Assembly: GCA_934613645.1 (NCBI GenBank)
Contig: CAKTTC010000003.1
Location: 1-64,000, forward strand
Direction of reading: 5' to 3'
Source: an uncultured Opitutales bacterium
GTDB taxonomy: Bacteria; Verrucomicrobiota; Verrucomicrobiia; Opitutales; Intestinicryptomonadaceae
DNA: 64,000 bases
The translations under genes and the position numbers were made by a program. Below the pieces are notes generated by a model. It searched no databases and was not told the DNA's origin. It saw nothing but the letters and a program-made list of their open reading frames with translations. Below, piece by piece: positions 8,476 through 16,579 of this stretch (positions within the stretch are counted from its first letter, which is position 1; each line of letters begins with the position of its first letter).

Positions 8476-9672
8476 TTAGCGCGGGCTTATGAAGAACACG
8501 TCGCGCCCGATTATTTTTGCGTCGTCGAAGCGCACCCAGTGGATTGAATACTGTTCGCCCCACGAATTTGAGACGGCAATCTCCTTCGACTTCTTGTTGT
8601 AGCCTATAATCAGGCACAGGTGGGCGTTTTTCATTTCGCGCTTGATTTTCGGCTGGTCTTTGAGCGTTTTTGCGTATTCGGCAAAGTTTGCGGTTGCGCG
8701 TTTGTCGGAATTTTCCACCATTCGCTTCATATACGCGTCGGTCGAAAAGAGCGTCCAGCAGACGGGGATTCCCCTGTCAATCATCGACGAAATCGAGTTG
8801 AGCGTGAAGCCGTTTACCTTCGCCATTTTCAGCTTGAAAGTGCTGCAGACTTTTTTGAAGTCGTTCATGACGTTGTTGAGGGTAGTTCCCCCGCCGACGT
8901 TTGTTTTGCACGCCGCGGCAATTTTGTGCATGTCTACGTCGGGTATGTTGTAATACTTTAAAATGCGCTCCATTGTGGCGGGCACGCAGTAGCCTTTCGG
9001 CCCTTGGTCTACCATGGGAATGTTGGCGATGTGCACGTCGCCGTTTTCGTCGGTTTTGACGTTTGCTTTGCCGTCGAAGTCGTCGCTTACGGTTTTCTTT
9101 TGCGATGCCGCGTTCGTGCCGCCGCTTGCGGACTTCGGCAGAATGTGCAGAACTATGAATTCCTTGGGTTTGAATTCCAGCGTAAAGACGTAGTTTTCAA
9201 GCGTCCAAATTTGCGCCTTGTTTTTTACGCGCCCGTAGCCCCACGTGCCCTGAACGGATTTCCCCGCGAAGGAGTCGAGCTGCTCGCCGAGTTCGTCGTG
9301 GGTCTTTTTCATTTGGCGTTGCATTTGGGGCGTCCACTTGTCGCCCTTTGCGGAGTCGCCCTTGTTGAAGAACACCATATCCACCTGCGAGACCTTCCCG
9401 TCTACCGCCTTGAAGCGCATTTGCTCAAGCGAGACGCCCAGCACTTTGCCCTTGGCGTAGCTCGTCCAGATTTCGCCGCTTGCGACTTTCGTCTTTTCGA
9501 ATTTCGGGCCGAGCCGTTTGGCGAATTCCGCGGGGGAATCGTCGAAAAGGTTTGCGTCTTTGAGCATATTTATGCCGAATTTTTTGTTGATTTCCGCGAA
9601 ATCCACATCGGCAAAAGCCGCCGCGGCACACGCAAAAAACGACACCAGAACGAGAATCGGTTTGAATTTCAT
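8476..9672 (-). CDS. Secreted C39/papain-like cysteine peptidase-like protein
   Basis: A 398-residue exported protein. The signal peptide runs through FFACAAAAFADV. The N-terminal half (about 25-190) is a predicted alpha/beta region of unknown type. The C-terminal half is a C39_2/papain-like fold with QGPKGYC at Cys229, followed by the typical PATMERILKYY helix, a His in NAHLCLIIGY and an Asn in AVSNSWG. These three fit the Cys-His-Asn triad. ATG at 9672 is preceded by a good AAGGAAA site; the frame continues upstream without one. It lies 52 bases after the Nit gene and may share its transcript. The peptide substrate is unknown, and no ABC exporter or bacteriocin gene is nearby. Confidence 0.75.
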   Translation of the reverse strand: MKFKPILVLVSFFACAAAAFADVDFAEINKKFGINMLKDANLFDDSPAEFAKRLGPKFEKTKVASGEIWTSYAKGKVLGVSLEQMRFKAVDGKVSQVDMVFFNKGDSAKGDKWTPQMQRQMKKTHDELGEQLDSFAGKSVQGTWGYGRVKNKAQIWTLENYVFTLEFKPKEFIVLHILPKSASGGTNAASQKKTVSDDFDGKANVKTDENGDVHIANIPMVDQGPKGYCVPATMERILKYYNIPDVDMHKIAAACKTNVGGGTTLNNVMNDFKKVCSTFKLKMAKVNGFTLNSISSMIDRGIPVCWTLFSTDAYMKRMVENSDKRATANFAEYAKTLKDQPKIKREMKNAHLCLIIGYNKKSKEIAVSNSWGEQYSIHWVRFDDAKIIGRDVFFISPR

Positions 9673-9724
9673 AATAGGTTTCCTTCTGGGAAAGAAGCCT
9701 ACGCGGTCGGGCGCGAAAGTCAAG

Positions 9725-10522
9725 TCAATAAAGGTCGTCGCGCCTGTCTTTGAACGCGGGTATGCGGGCGCGGACTTCGTCAACCTGCGCGAAATCGATT
9801 TCCGCGAACGCGAGTGCGTCGGGCGCATCGGTTCCGCACGACGCCACCGTTTCGCCCCACGGGTCTACCGTTTGCGAGTCCCCGAAGTAGTTCAGCGTTT
9901 TCCCCGCGAAGTTTTCCGTTCCGCCCTGATTTACCGCCGCAACGAAAAGTTGGTTTTCAATAGCGCGCGCCTTGACAAGCACCCGCCAGTGCTCGAGCCG
10001 CGGATACGGCCACGCCGCCGAAACTATCACGAGCTTTGCGCCGCGCTTTGCCATTTGCACGAACATTTCGGGGAAGCGGAGGTCGTAGCAGACGGCAAGC
10101 CCGATTTTCCCGAAGGGGGTGTCGGCAACAACTATTTCGTTGCCCGCGCGCGAGTGTATGTTTTCCCTGAAAAGCGAGAACAAATGGGCTTTGTCGTAAT
10201 GCGCGGCTATTTCGCCCGAGGGGGCTACAAGAAACATTCTGTTTGCGGGCGCAGCTTGGCTTTGCTCGGCAAACGGGAGCGAGCCGCACAGGAAAATTCC
10301 GTTGTCTTTGGCGGCGTCTTTTATTTCCGCAACCATTTCGTCTTGGTGGTGCGCCAAATACTCGGCGTTCTTTTTGTAGTTGAAACCGCACGCGAACATT
10401 TCCGGCAGCACAAGCATATCCGCGCCGCCGTTTTTAGCGCGCTCGGCAAAAAGTTTCGCCTTTGCCAGATTCGCGGTGAAGTCCGCCTGCGCCACCGCCA
10501 TTTGAGCCATTGCAATTTTCAT
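9725..10522 (-). CDS. Nit/omega-amidase-type carbon-nitrogen hydrolase
   Basis: A 265-residue nitrilase-superfamily enzyme with the complete triad: Glu41 (LPEMFACGF), Lys110 (HYDKAHLF) and Cys144 (AVCYDLRFPE). The FSLFRE and PRLEHWRVLVKARAIENQ segments match the YafV/Nit2 omega-amidase branch, which hydrolyses alpha-ketoglutaramate-type amides or deaminated glutathione in metabolite repair. Its ATG overlaps the TGA of the DUF721 gene as ATGA, showing translational coupling. The longer open frame to 10672 overlaps that gene and is not used. Confidence 0.85.
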   Translation of the reverse strand: MKIAMAQMAVAQADFTANLAKAKLFAERAKNGGADMLVLPEMFACGFNYKKNAEYLAHHQDEMVAEIKDAAKDNGIFLCGSLPFAEQSQAAPANRMFLVAPSGEIAAHYDKAHLFSLFRENIHSRAGNEIVVADTPFGKIGLAVCYDLRFPEMFVQMAKRGAKLVIVSAAWPYPRLEHWRVLVKARAIENQLFVAAVNQGGTENFAGKTLNYFGDSQTVDPWGETVASCGTDAPDALAFAEIDFAQVDEVRARIPAFKDRRDDLY

Positions 10523-10893
10523 ACGAAGCGTATTTTTGCGACGTTTTTGCACCCGTCGAGTTTGACGATTTTTGCGAGTATGCGCTTCTCCGCAAACGCC
10601 AGCATTTGCCTGACCTGCGCGTTTGCCGCCGCCACGAAGACGATGTTCGCCCTCACGCTGTTTACCGAGCACTTGCCCACAAGGCGGGCGTCAATACACT
10701 CGTTCCAGTGGCGCGCAACGGTTTCGCCCGTCGATTGGTATTTGAGCTTTTCGTTTATTGAGGCGAGCACCGCGTTTGTGAAGCTGCCCGCAAGAACGGG
10801 CACTCCGCGCGTTTTCCGTGCCTTGGAAATCGGCGGCGCGTATGGCGTTCCGCGGAATTCGCTCAGTGTTTGGCTATCGTTTGCAAGCGGCAT
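10519..10893 (-). CDS. DUF721/DciA-like protein
   Basis: A 124-residue protein with the DUF721 pattern: an N-terminal variable part, then ASINEKL, a conserved W (ARHWNECI), the KCSVNSVRANIVFVAA strand region, QMLAFAEKRIL helix and a final VAKIRFV strand. DUF721 proteins relate to DciA, the ancestral loader of the replicative helicase DnaB, but this one is short and could have diverged. It overlaps the 3' end of the Nudix gene by 20 bases and the next gene by 4 bases, so it sits in the middle of a compact minus-strand operon. Confidence 0.65.
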   Translation of the reverse strand: MPLANDSQTLSEFRGTPYAPPISKARKTRGVPVLAGSFTNAVLASINEKLKYQSTGETVARHWNECIDARLVGKCSVNSVRANIVFVAAANAQVRQMLAFAEKRILAKIVKLDGCKNVAKIRFV

Positions 10894-11464
10894 TTTTTTC
10901 GGCTTTTTTCCGCAGATATTTTTGCAGGAAGTAGACGACGTTTATCGCCACGCAGTGGAAGATTTTTTTCGACTTCACAAGCCCGTCGAGCTTGTCGACA
11001 TCTACGAGCTTTGTCTGGATTTCCTCGTTCGGGTCCCAGTGGGTGTCGGCGACTTTTTTGCAGTCTTCAATCAGCACAACGTGCGCTGTGTTGTTTTGAA
11101 TTGCGGGGTTTGGGCAGTATGAGGCAATCAGTCGCGCGCGTTTGCCCGCGTAGCCCGTTTCCTCCAAAAGCTCTCGCTTGGCGGCCTCGACGGGCGTTTC
11201 GCCCTTGTCTATTATTCCGCCCGAAAACTCCCACGACGTTTTGCGGACGCCGAAGCGGAATTGGTTGACGAGAATAGTCTTCGTCTTCCCCCCGTCGTTG
11301 ACAAGAGCCGCGCACTGAACCCAGTCGTTGGAGAGATTGACGTAGAATTCCGATTTTCTGCCGTCGGGGTGCGCAAAAGTATCGCCGACAATTTTGAATA
11401 CTTTGCAGTCGGCGACCGTTCTGCGTTTTATAAATTTCCAGTTTTTGGGCGCGTCGGCGGGCAT
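10874..11464 (-). CDS. Nudix hydrolase, ADP-ribose pyrophosphatase-like
   Basis: A 196-residue protein with a full Nudix box (GGIIDKGE, then REL and EETGY), which binds Mg and catalyses hydrolysis of nucleoside diphosphate derivatives. The upstream VNQFRFGV segment and SWEFSGG lead-in resemble ADP-ribose/ADP-sugar pyrophosphatases. The C terminus is Lys-rich. It begins 10 bases after the LysM gene stop and overlaps the DUF721 gene, so it is part of the same operon. The exact substrate cannot be read from sequence. Confidence 0.85.
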   Translation of the reverse strand: MPADAPKNWKFIKRRTVADCKVFKIVGDTFAHPDGRKSEFYVNLSNDWVQCAALVNDGGKTKTILVNQFRFGVRKTSWEFSGGIIDKGETPVEAAKRELLEETGYAGKRARLIASYCPNPAIQNNTAHVVLIEDCKKVADTHWDPNEEIQTKLVDVDKLDGLVKSKKIFHCVAINVVYFLQKYLRKKAEKNAACKR

Positions 11465-11474
11465 GCGTTTTCGA

Positions 11475-12080
11475 TTAGGGGATTACAATTTCCTGCCCGA
11501 TACGCAACGCGTTGGGGTTGACGTTCGGGTTTGCTTTGATTATCGCGCTTGTTGAGACCTTGTAGGTTTTTGCAAGCTTTCCGAAAGTGTCGCCGCTTTT
11601 GATTTTGTGGATTTTAGCCCCTTCGGCGGATGCGGGTTTTTCCGCCTGCGCGCGCTGTTCGGCCTTTTTCTCCGCTTCTGGCTGCTGCTTGGCGACGGGC
11701 TTGGGGGCGGGCTTTGCGAGCTTTTCAATAGCCTCCCTGTCTTTTACTATTTCGTTGCGAAGCTCGTTGATGTTGCCGTTGAGCACGTCCACAACCTGCT
11801 GGGTACGCGTTGCGAGGTTCTTTACCTTGTCGGTGGAAGCCGACTTTACGTCTTCGATTTGCAGCGCGAGGGAATCGAGCCTGTCGCTGATTTTTTTAAC
11901 CTCCAGTTCGATTGCCGCGTTCTTTTCTATTCTTTCGTTGATTTCCTCCGCCGAGCGGCTGATTTTTTTGAGCGCAACCGCGCCCATTGCCGTGGCTACT
12001 GCCGCCAGCCCGAAACCGAGCACGGCTATTGTGGGGATAACGGGCGATTTTTTCGTCGGGGTTTGAATGTCGTCTTCCAT
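11475..12080 (-). CDS. Membrane-anchored coiled-coil LysM protein
   Basis: A 201-residue protein with one membrane helix at about residues 14-37, a coiled-coil stretch (about 42-120, heptad-like EEINERIEK, KKISDRLDSL, ALQIEDV), a Pro/Ala/Gln/Lys-rich linker, and a C-terminal LysM domain (KIHKIKSGDTFGKLAKTYKV through IGQEIVIP) that binds peptidoglycan. It probably bridges inner membrane and cell wall. It is the first gene of the minus-strand LysM-Nudix-DUF721-Nit run and is divergent from the DUF4838 gene across 113 bases. Confidence 0.85.
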   Translation of the reverse strand: MEDDIQTPTKKSPVIPTIAVLGFGLAAVATAMGAVALKKISRSAEEINERIEKNAAIELEVKKISDRLDSLALQIEDVKSASTDKVKNLATRTQQVVDVLNGNINELRNEIVKDREAIEKLAKPAPKPVAKQQPEAEKKAEQRAQAEKPASAEGAKIHKIKSGDTFGKLAKTYKVSTSAIIKANPNVNPNALRIGQEIVIP

Positions 12081-12193
12081 AATTAAAAAATGTTTATGCG
12101 GACATAATTAGCCATTTTGCGCGCAAATACAATAATTTCTTATTTTTTTTTTGAAAAAAACGCCGCACAGTGTAGTGTGGGTGGTCTATTTTT

Positions 12194-14596
12194 ATGCGTT
12201 CGGCTTTTGCGGTTTTTGTCCTGTTTTTGTTTTCGGCGGTTTTAGCTTCCGCCGCGGGCGGGCGCGCGCACAGGGCGTTTTCGGCGCATCTTGATTTTGC
12301 TCAGGCGGAGGTTTTGGAGGTCGAAATTGAGGGAACTCCTTCGCCCGAAGAATCCGCCGCCGCCGAAATGCTCGCCGCCGAACTCTCCAAAATTACGGGA
12401 ATGAAGCGCGACGGTCTTGTGCTGCGGCGCGGCGAATTTCCGCGCGAAAATCGCCGCAAAGGCGCGTCGGCGGGCAGGGTGCGGGTTGTAATGCAAAACA
12501 CTTCAGCCTCCGACAACGCCGCCACTATCACCGAATTTGCCGACGCCTGCGAATACGCCGTGCAAGTGCGTCCACGCTCGGTCAGGCTGACGTATCCCGC
12601 GCCGAAAAACGCGTTTTGGGCTGTGGGAAATTTCCTCAGGCGGTATTGCGCAGTCGGGTATTTTTCGCCCGCCGAGTGGGGAACGGAATACTCGCAAGTG
12701 CGCACGCGTTTTGGGTGTTCGCGCCTGTTTTTCAAGCCCGATTTCTTTTCGGCGTCGGTTTTCGACTACCCGCAATCGTTGCGCTGGCGGCGGCTAAACG
12801 GGCTTGACACCGATCCGCGCTTTATGCGCTTCTACCACAATCTCGACAACATTTTCCCGCGCAGAACTATAACCGAAACGCCGCAGTATTTCGGTTTTGC
12901 GCGCGACGGCAAAGGGCGTTTGTTCAGGTCGGTTGCCCCCCAGCGCGACCTCCCAAACTACCGCACGCGCGACCGCGCCGCCGCCGCGGCAATCGACGCG
13001 CTCGGGCACTCGCAAATGTTCCCGCTCGGCATTTCCGACACGTCGGTTTTCGACGCGCGCGAGTCGTATTTGCGCTACAAGCGCGGCTATTTCAGGGGCT
13101 ATCCCGACTGGTCGAACGCCGTTTTCGGCTTCACGAACGCCGTTGCCGAGAAGGTTTCGGCGGCGTTCCCATCGGGCAAACGCAAATATGTGGGCGCGCT
13201 TGCGTATTTGATTTGCGAGAACCCTCCCGACTTCAAGCTGGCGCAAAACGTAATCCCGTTTTTTACCACCGACAGGGCGAATTATTTCGACCCCGCGTAT
13301 AGGCTCGGCGACTTCCGCACGCTCGAAAAATGGGGGCGTTCGGGGGCGGAGACGTTCGGGATTTACGGCTATCTCTACGGCAATCCGTATCCGTTCCCGC
13401 GCGAAATTATGCGTTTCGAGGCCGAGGCAATGCGGCGCGCGCGCACTTGCGGGGCGCGTTTGTATGTGGCGGAAACGTTCGCGCAGTGGGGCTTCGACGC
13501 AAAAAAAATGTGGATTTTGGCGCGTCTTGCTGAAAATTCCTCCGCCAGCTATGAATCGCTCGAGGACGAGTTTTTCGAAAAATACTACGCCGACGCCGCC
13601 TTTTTTATGCGCCGCTTCTTCGGGCTTGCCGAATCGGTTTGGACGCGCAGGACAACGCCCGCAATGTGGCTTGCCTTCTACAAAGCCGAGAACGCGCTCG
13701 AGCTTTTGGACGCCGACTTGCTTGAAAAAATGGACGCCGCGCTTAAAAACGCGCGCTTGGCGGCGCAAAATTCCGCCAACCCCAACGCCGCGCCGCGCGT
13801 TGCGGAAACGGCGGCTCTTTTCAAAATTACAAAGGCGGCGTTTGCGTTCCACAAATTCAAGCGCGAGATGTTCGAAATTGCGCCCGACGCTCCCGAAAGC
13901 GACGTTCTGGGCGCGCTCAAACGCTACAGGCGGCTGGAGTCGGATTTCAAAAACGCTGTTGCGGAGGCGTCGCGTTTGGGCAAAAATGGATTCGACTTTT
14001 ATTTTACCGACAAATACGCGCCGACCGACGAACTTGTAATGCGCTTGGCTTCGGCGGCTGTGCGCGGCGGCAGTGCGGATTTTCTGCGCCGAGAAATGCG
14101 CGCACTCGGGTTTGGCGAAGAGTTCGGGGCGGCGTGCAGGCTTGCGCGGGGCGCGGGATTTTCGTTCTCGCAAAGCGTTTGGGGCGGCGGCGCGTTGGGC
14201 GAATGGAACGTTGTAAAGCTCGATTTCGACGGGGTAAAAATGCGGACGGATTCGACGCGCAAAAACGGGGGATTGCTCTTTGAAAATTCGCTGTTGTCGG
14301 GAATTTCGCGCAATTTTTGCGTGGCGGAGGGCGAGGCCGTTTCGTTTTCGGGAGAGGTTCTCAATTCGGCATCGGCGGGAACGCTTTGCTACGCGGGGCT
14401 TGTTTTTCTCGACGCCTACAACAAGCCCGTCGGCAGAAAAACGCTTATCTTGCCCGACGGCATGCCGCATTGGCGGATTGTGGCTGCCGCGCCGAAGGGG
14501 GCGGTTAGGGCGGCGGTGTCGGTTTTTGCAACGCGCCAGAAAAAAGGCGACGCGTTCGTGCTTAAAAGCGTAAAATTCGAACGCGCGGCAAAGTAG
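12194..14596 (+). CDS. Secreted DUF4838-family protein
   Basis: An 800-residue exported protein with a signal peptide at residues 1-20 (cleavage near ASAAGG). The N-terminal region (about 35-170) resembles the alpha-glucuronidase/GH20-type N-terminal alpha/beta domain, with ESAAAEMLAAELSKITG. From about 250 a barrel-like DUF4838 domain follows, with LGISDTSVFD, FGFTNAVAEKV, IFGIYGYLYGNPYPFP-like and ARLYVAETFAQWGFD segments. The last 150 residues look like a beta-sandwich. DUF4838 proteins are abundant in Verrucomicrobia and Bacteroidetes and are thought to act on glycans, but no activity is established for this branch. Codon use is very GC-rich at third positions, which creates long open frames on the opposite strand. 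Confidence 0.8.
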   Translation: MRSAFAVFVLFLFSAVLASAAGGRAHRAFSAHLDFAQAEVLEVEIEGTPSPEESAAAEMLAAELSKITGMKRDGLVLRRGEFPRENRRKGASAGRVRVVMQNTSASDNAATITEFADACEYAVQVRPRSVRLTYPAPKNAFWAVGNFLRRYCAVGYFSPAEWGTEYSQVRTRFGCSRLFFKPDFFSASVFDYPQSLRWRRLNGLDTDPRFMRFYHNLDNIFPRRTITETPQYFGFARDGKGRLFRSVAPQRDLPNYRTRDRAAAAAIDALGHSQMFPLGISDTSVFDARESYLRYKRGYFRGYPDWSNAVFGFTNAVAEKVSAAFPSGKRKYVGALAYLICENPPDFKLAQNVIPFFTTDRANYFDPAYRLGDFRTLEKWGRSGAETFGIYGYLYGNPYPFPREIMRFEAEAMRRARTCGARLYVAETFAQWGFDAKKMWILARLAENSSASYESLEDEFFEKYYADAAFFMRRFFGLAESVWTRRTTPAMWLAFYKAENALELLDADLLEKMDAALKNARLAAQNSANPNAAPRVAETAALFKITKAAFAFHKFKREMFEIAPDAPESDVLGALKRYRRLESDFKNAVAEASRLGKNGFDFYFTDKYAPTDELVMRLASAAVRGGSADFLRREMRALGFGEEFGAACRLARGAGFSFSQSVWGGGALGEWNVVKLDFDGVKMRTDSTRKNGGLLFENSLLSGISRNFCVAEGEAVSFSGEVLNSASAGTLCYAGLVFLDAYNKPVGRKTLILPDGMPHWRIVAAAPKGAVRAAVSVFATRQKKGDAFVLKSVKFERAAK

Positions 14597-14684
14597 GCGG
14601 AAATGTTTTTTTTTGCTTGAAATCGTTCCCGATTTCGTCGATTATCGCCCCCAGTTTTAAATTCAACTCAAACCATATACAGAT

Positions 14685-15566
14685 ATGAAAAAATTATTGT
14701 TGGCTATATCGGTTTGCGCGGCGGCTGTTGCTTATGCGCAAGATAACGGCGCGGCAGCTCCTGTTGCCGCTCAGAACACGGGCGCGGCGGCTACGGCTCA
14801 GGCAACTCCCGCGGCGGTTGCGGAAAATCCCGCAGAATCTTTGGCCGACCTCAAGCTCGGTTCGAAAGTTCTCGACAGATTCTCCATGTCGGCTTCGGTC
14901 GCGTACGAATCGTCCTACGTTTTCCGCGGTGCAAAATTGGCGGGCAACTCCATCAACCCGCAAATCGACCTCGGCTACGACTTCGGCGCAGGCTTCGCAG
15001 CCTACTTCGGCTACTGGGGCAATTACGAAGTTGCCGACCACGGCCATGCTGCCAACGGCGGTTCGTTCTCGGAAACAGACCTCTATTTCGGCGTAACATA
15101 CTCCATCAAGAACTTCACGTTTGACGTTGGCGGTATCACATACGCATATCCCGACAGCGTTGAACGCGACGAATGGGAAATCAAGGTTGCCGCCAGCTAC
15201 GACACCAAGGACATCTTCGGCGAAGACTTCAACATCAGCCCCGTTGTTGCATACTACTACAACGCCACGGTTTACGCCAACATCTTCGAATTCGGCGTAA
15301 CATACTCCGCTCCCGTTATGAAGTGGATCAACGGCGACAAGTGGTTGACGATTGATTCCTCGTTCGTTTACGGCGTGGGTATTGTCGAACAGCGCGGCGA
15401 AGACTTCGGCTATATCGAATTCAAGTCCGACGTTGTTGTTTCGGTTACCGACTACTGCAAATGGACGGCGGGTCTGCGCTGCTCTTGGGGTTCCGACAAC
15501 AGCCAGTATGACGGCGACGCTCAGGGCAATGTTTGGTTCGGAACGGGCGTTGCTTTCGGTTTCTAA
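14685..15566 (+). CDS. Outer-membrane beta-barrel protein, TorF-like
   Basis: A 293-residue exported protein with a signal peptide ending in AYAQ, then an Ala/Gln-rich low-complexity linker (about 20-50) and an outer-membrane barrel. Alternating aromatic strands (SASVAYESSYVFRGAKL, NPQIDLGYDFG, ETDLYFGVTYS and others) end in a terminal Phe (GVAFGF), the BamA recognition signature. YESSYVFRG is typical of the TorF/Gcw_chp family of putative porins. Substrate is unknown. It is followed by a strong terminator and appears monocistronic. Confidence 0.8.
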   Translation: MKKLLLAISVCAAAVAYAQDNGAAAPVAAQNTGAAATAQATPAAVAENPAESLADLKLGSKVLDRFSMSASVAYESSYVFRGAKLAGNSINPQIDLGYDFGAGFAAYFGYWGNYEVADHGHAANGGSFSETDLYFGVTYSIKNFTFDVGGITYAYPDSVERDEWEIKVAASYDTKDIFGEDFNISPVVAYYYNATVYANIFEFGVTYSAPVMKWINGDKWLTIDSSFVYGVGIVEQRGEDFGYIEFKSDVVVSVTDYCKWTAGLRCSWGSDNSQYDGDAQGNVWFGTGVAFGF

Positions 15567-15590
15567 TCAAAAATACGCATAATTTAAAAA

Positions 15591-15617
15591 AGCCCGACAA
15601 TCATGTCGGGCTTTTTT
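15591..15617 (+). terminator. Rho-independent terminator after the barrel gene
   Basis: AGCCCGACA, a 4-base loop and TGTCGGGCT form a perfect 9-bp stem followed by a T run. Confidence 0.9.
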
Positions 15618-15650
15618 TGTGCTCAGTTGAATTGGGGAAAAAAGAGGAAG

Positions 15651-16004
15651 TTAGATTAACGCTTCGACAGGCGCACCCCAATTCTTGTTGAGATTGCGAA
15701 TCATATTGAGCGTCAATTTCCGCTTGCCGCTTAAAAATTCCGATACGCGCGACGGCGCGCCCAACTGCTTTTCAAGGTCTTTTCTTGTGTAGCCGTATTC
15801 GTCCATGAGGTATTTGACCATTTCCTGTGGCGTGGCTTTGGGCAACGAATACGCTTTCTTTTCGAAGTTTTCCACAAGGACAAAAAGCAGTTCAAGGTAG
15901 TCGTCTTCGGCTTTGGTGAGTTTGGGCTTTGCCATCAGCTTTTCGATTTCCCTGAGGGCTTTTTCGTTCTCCTTTTCGGTTTTGATGATTTTTACAACTT
16001 TCAT
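15651..16004 (-). CDS. higA: HigA-type antitoxin
   Basis: A 117-residue antitoxin of the HigA (COG5499) type. The N-terminal half is helical and charged. The C-terminal half is an XRE-type helix-turn-helix: EMVKYLMDEYGYTRKDLEKQLG, then SRVSEFLSGKRKLTLNMI as the recognition part. It starts 13 bases after the toxin stop, the usual toxin-first HigBA order. It is expected to neutralise HigB and, with it, repress the promoter at 16319-16343. Confidence 0.85.
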   Translation of the reverse strand: MKVVKIIKTEKENEKALREIEKLMAKPKLTKAEDDYLELLFVLVENFEKKAYSLPKATPQEMVKYLMDEYGYTRKDLEKQLGAPSRVSEFLSGKRKLTLNMIRNLNKNWGAPVEALI

Positions 16005-16017
16005 TGCTGTTGCCTTT

Positions 16018-16314
16018 CTATAAAAAAGCTATGTTTTTTATTTTATCGTATTCAGCGTGAGTTCCTATAAATCTGACAAGTGCGCGTTGCGGGACGAACT
16101 GCACGACAACAACCAAGCGGTATGTGTTCCCCTTGATGTTGAAAACGTAGTGGTTGTTGCCCACAAAATCCGCCGACGGGAAGGCTCGCTTTAAATGGTT
16201 GAAGTCCGCCCATTCTGTTGCGGTAAAGCGTTCATACCACGCAAGCAGCGCGCCCCGACTGTCGGGGGGCTCCGTGTAATACGTCTGTATTGTCTTTTTT
16301 GAGATTACTCGCAT
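16018..16314 (-). CDS. higB: HigB-type mRNA interferase toxin
   Basis: A 98-residue RelE/HigB-fold toxin. The conserved TEWADFNHLKRAFPSADFVG and NHYVFNIKGNTYRLVVVV segments match the HigB (COG4680) family, as does the ALVRFIGTHAEYDKI end with its catalytic-type His and Tyr. Such toxins cleave mRNA on the ribosome. The gene is intact and paired with an intact antitoxin, so the module is probably functional. It lies between a barrel gene and GH30 with no mobile-element remains visible. Confidence 0.88.
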   Translation of the reverse strand: MRVISKKTIQTYYTEPPDSRGALLAWYERFTATEWADFNHLKRAFPSADFVGNNHYVFNIKGNTYRLVVVVQFVPQRALVRFIGTHAEYDKIKNIAFL

Positions 16315-16318
16315 TTTA

Positions 16319-16343
16319 TTTTACCAAAATGGTAAAAATTATA
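16319..16343 (-). promoter_or_regulatory. higBA promoter and autoregulatory operator
   Basis: A perfect inverted repeat, TTTTACCA-AAA-TGGTAAAA (16319-16337), lies 4 bases upstream of the higB start. It directly abuts a minus-strand TATAAT (16343 down to 16338). This is the layout expected for HigA or HigBA repression. The -35 is poor by eye. Confidence 0.7.
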
Positions 16344-16515
16344 AAAAGGCTCAAGCAAAATTTTTTGTTTTTGGCGAGGTTTTGCGGGCGGCGGCTGATG
16401 GGGGCGTGAAAGTAATTTGAAAGGCAATCTGCTGTTTGTGGGGCGGGGTTTTCTTTTCGGAGGAATGCGGGGCACGCCAAATTCGCCGCGCCGCGCGGGG
16501 AGGTGATTTGGGGGC

Positions 16516-16548
16516 AAACAAAAAGACGCCGCCCGCTGGCGACATCTT
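16516..16548 (-). terminator. Rho-independent terminator of the GH30 gene
   Basis: On the minus strand AAGATGTCGCC pairs with GGCGGCGTCTT (two G-U) around AGCG, followed by TTTTTGTTTG. The remainder of 16344-16579 shows no gene. Confidence 0.7.
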
Positions 16549-16579
16549 CGGCTTTTTGCGTATTTGTCGGTCTGTGCTG

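Noticed and set aside
10523..10672. N-terminal extension of the Nit hydrolase
   Set aside because: The added residues are Arg-rich, overlap the DUF721 gene, and the ATGA junction at 10519-10522 gives the natural start.
12794..14470. Long open frame (558 codons) antisense to the DUF4838 gene
   Set aside because: Arg/Ala/Val-rich composition with no domain pattern, produced by GC-rich third positions of the plus-strand gene, which has a signal peptide and family motifs.
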